DNA of 5,102 nt from CAZAPV01 sp964487195 (lineage in GTDB: Bacteria > Patescibacteriota > Patescibacteriia > SG8-24): NCBI GenBank assembly GCA_964487195.1, contig CAZAPV010000052.1, positions 1 through 5,102 of the forward strand, in the 5' to 3' direction. This document shows, piece after piece, positions 4,813 to 5,102 of the stretch. The position numbers were made by a program, and so were the translations under genes. Under the pieces are notes generated by a model. The model saw only the letters and a program-made list of their open reading frames with translations, made no database searches and was not told the DNA's origin. Position 1 is the stretch's first letter. Each line of letters begins with the position of its first letter.

Positions 4813-4841
4813 TTGACGCCGCGCCCGGGAAGCGGTATCGT
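4813..4841 (+). promoter_or_regulatory. Promoter of uvrB (TTGACG-N17-TATCGT)
   Basis: The -35 TTGACG (4813-4818), an optimal 17-bp spacer and -10 TATCGT (4836-4841, TANNNT type) give a start near 4848 and a leader of about 60 nt. I see no E. coli-type LexA box (CTGT-N8-ACAG) and no Gram-positive-type box (GAAC-N4-GTTC) around it, so SOS control cannot be claimed. Confidence 0.7.
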
Positions 4842-4861
4842 CGTCGTACAACTTGACTGCT

Positions 4862-4890
4862 CCAGGGGGTCCCCCAAGGACCGTTTCTGG
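4862..4890 (+). promoter_or_regulatory. GC-rich structured leader of uvrB
   Basis: The leader can form GGTCC (4868-4872) with GGACC (4878-4882) around a 5-nt loop, and an outer CCAG (4862-4865) with CTGG (4887-4890). A competing G5-T-C5 block (4865-4875) could pair its C-run with the GGGG at 4889-4892. No T-run follows, so it is not a terminator. No known riboswitch is recognised; a role is unproven. Confidence 0.35.
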
Positions 4891-4907
4891 GGCGTTTGTG
4901 GTATTCC

Positions 4908-5102
4908 ATGAACTTCCAACTCACATCAACGTACAAACCGAAAGGGGACCAGCCGCAGGCGATCCTGAAGCTCGCGGACGGCGTCGCCGCGGGGCAGCGC
5001 TACCAGACCCTGCTCGGCGTCACCGGTTCCGGAAAAACGTTCACCATGGCGAACGTGATTTCGCGCGTCAAAAAGCCGACGCTCGTGATCGCGCACAATA
5101 AG
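4908..5102 (+). CDS. uvrB: UvrABC excinuclease subunit B, N-terminal 65 codons; 3' end outside window
   Basis: UvrB is the damage-verifying, helicase-like subunit of bacterial nucleotide excision repair. It receives the lesion from UvrA and then recruits UvrC. The visible start is typical: MNFQLTSTYKPKGDQPQAI, the Q-motif-like entry to the first ATPase domain, then TLLGVTGSGKTFTMANVI with the Walker A P-loop (GVTGSGKT), and PTLVIAHNK, the start of motif Ia. The window ends within this first domain. ATG 4908 is chosen because it places MNFQL at the normal N-terminus of the family. There is no convincing SD; the only G-rich stretch nearby is gtgg at 4898-4901. It is preceded by its own promoter and a structured leader of about 60 nt, and is divergent from the PQ-loop-like gene. 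Confidence 0.97.
   Translation, partial: MNFQLTSTYKPKGDQPQAILKLADGVAAGQRYQTLLGVTGSGKTFTMANVISRVKKPTLVIAHNK

Noticed and set aside
4775..4907. LexA/SOS box before uvrB
   Set aside because: No CTGT-N8-ACAG or GAAC-N4-GTTC pattern was found; single half-site matches near 4775 are not enough.
4853..5101. Overlapping plus-strand ORF in another frame of uvrB
   Set aside because: It is a frame shadow; the uvrB frame carries the Walker A and family N-terminus.

Overview
This 5.1 kb window looks like a GC-rich bacterial chromosome fragment packed with short, unrelated transcription units. It carries seven well-supported protein genes, one candidate micro-ORF, several promoters that can be read by eye and at least four intrinsic terminators. 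TGA is used as a stop codon (end of the GH1 and MBL genes), so the TGA-as-glycine code of Gracilibacteria/SR1 is excluded. The compact GH1 enzyme, the DUF5658 and PQ-loop-like small membrane proteins, and the genes without Shine-Dalgarno (SD) sites would fit a GC-rich Patescibacteria (CPR) genome. That placement is inference from style, not proof.

Layout. At the left edge (2-841, +) is the C-terminal part of a family 1 glycoside hydrolase. A small zinc-ribbon protein (845-1108, +) follows after a 3-nt gap. Converging on it is a DUF5658-type three-helix membrane protein (1124-1477, -), whose stop codon lies in the loop of its own terminator. A divergent promoter region (1478-1586) separates it from a full-length beta-CASP metallo-beta-lactamase RNA nuclease (1587-2939, +). 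Right after that stop is a strong promoter, a 27-codon ORF and a terminator (2940-3108), then a RimJ/RimL-like GNAT acetyltransferase (3131-3697, +) with its own terminator. A second promoter with the same -10 region drives a secreted or lipoprotein-like ORFan (3816-4154, +). A seven-helix PQ-loop/SWEET-like membrane protein (4205-4774, -) is divergent from uvrB, whose first 65 codons (4908-5102, +) close the window.

The genes do not form one pathway: sugar hydrolysis, RNA processing, N-acetylation, membrane proteins and nucleotide excision repair sit side by side. The main unifying observation is in expression signals. Three genes have a clear SD: DUF5658, GNAT and the ORFan; where a start-proximal promoter is visible, it leaves a leader of about 25-35 nt. 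Three other starts (the nuclease, the PQ-loop-like protein and the 27-codon ORF) have no SD and a TGNTANNNT extended -10 only 8-12 nt before the ATG, which implies leaderless or nearly leaderless mRNAs. The most unusual locus is 2940-3131, where a complete promoter/micro-ORF/terminator cassette lies before the GNAT gene, which has no convincing promoter of its own.

I see no CRISPR array, IS element, transposase, tRNA or rRNA. No single striking new defence or mobile system can be supported from this window.
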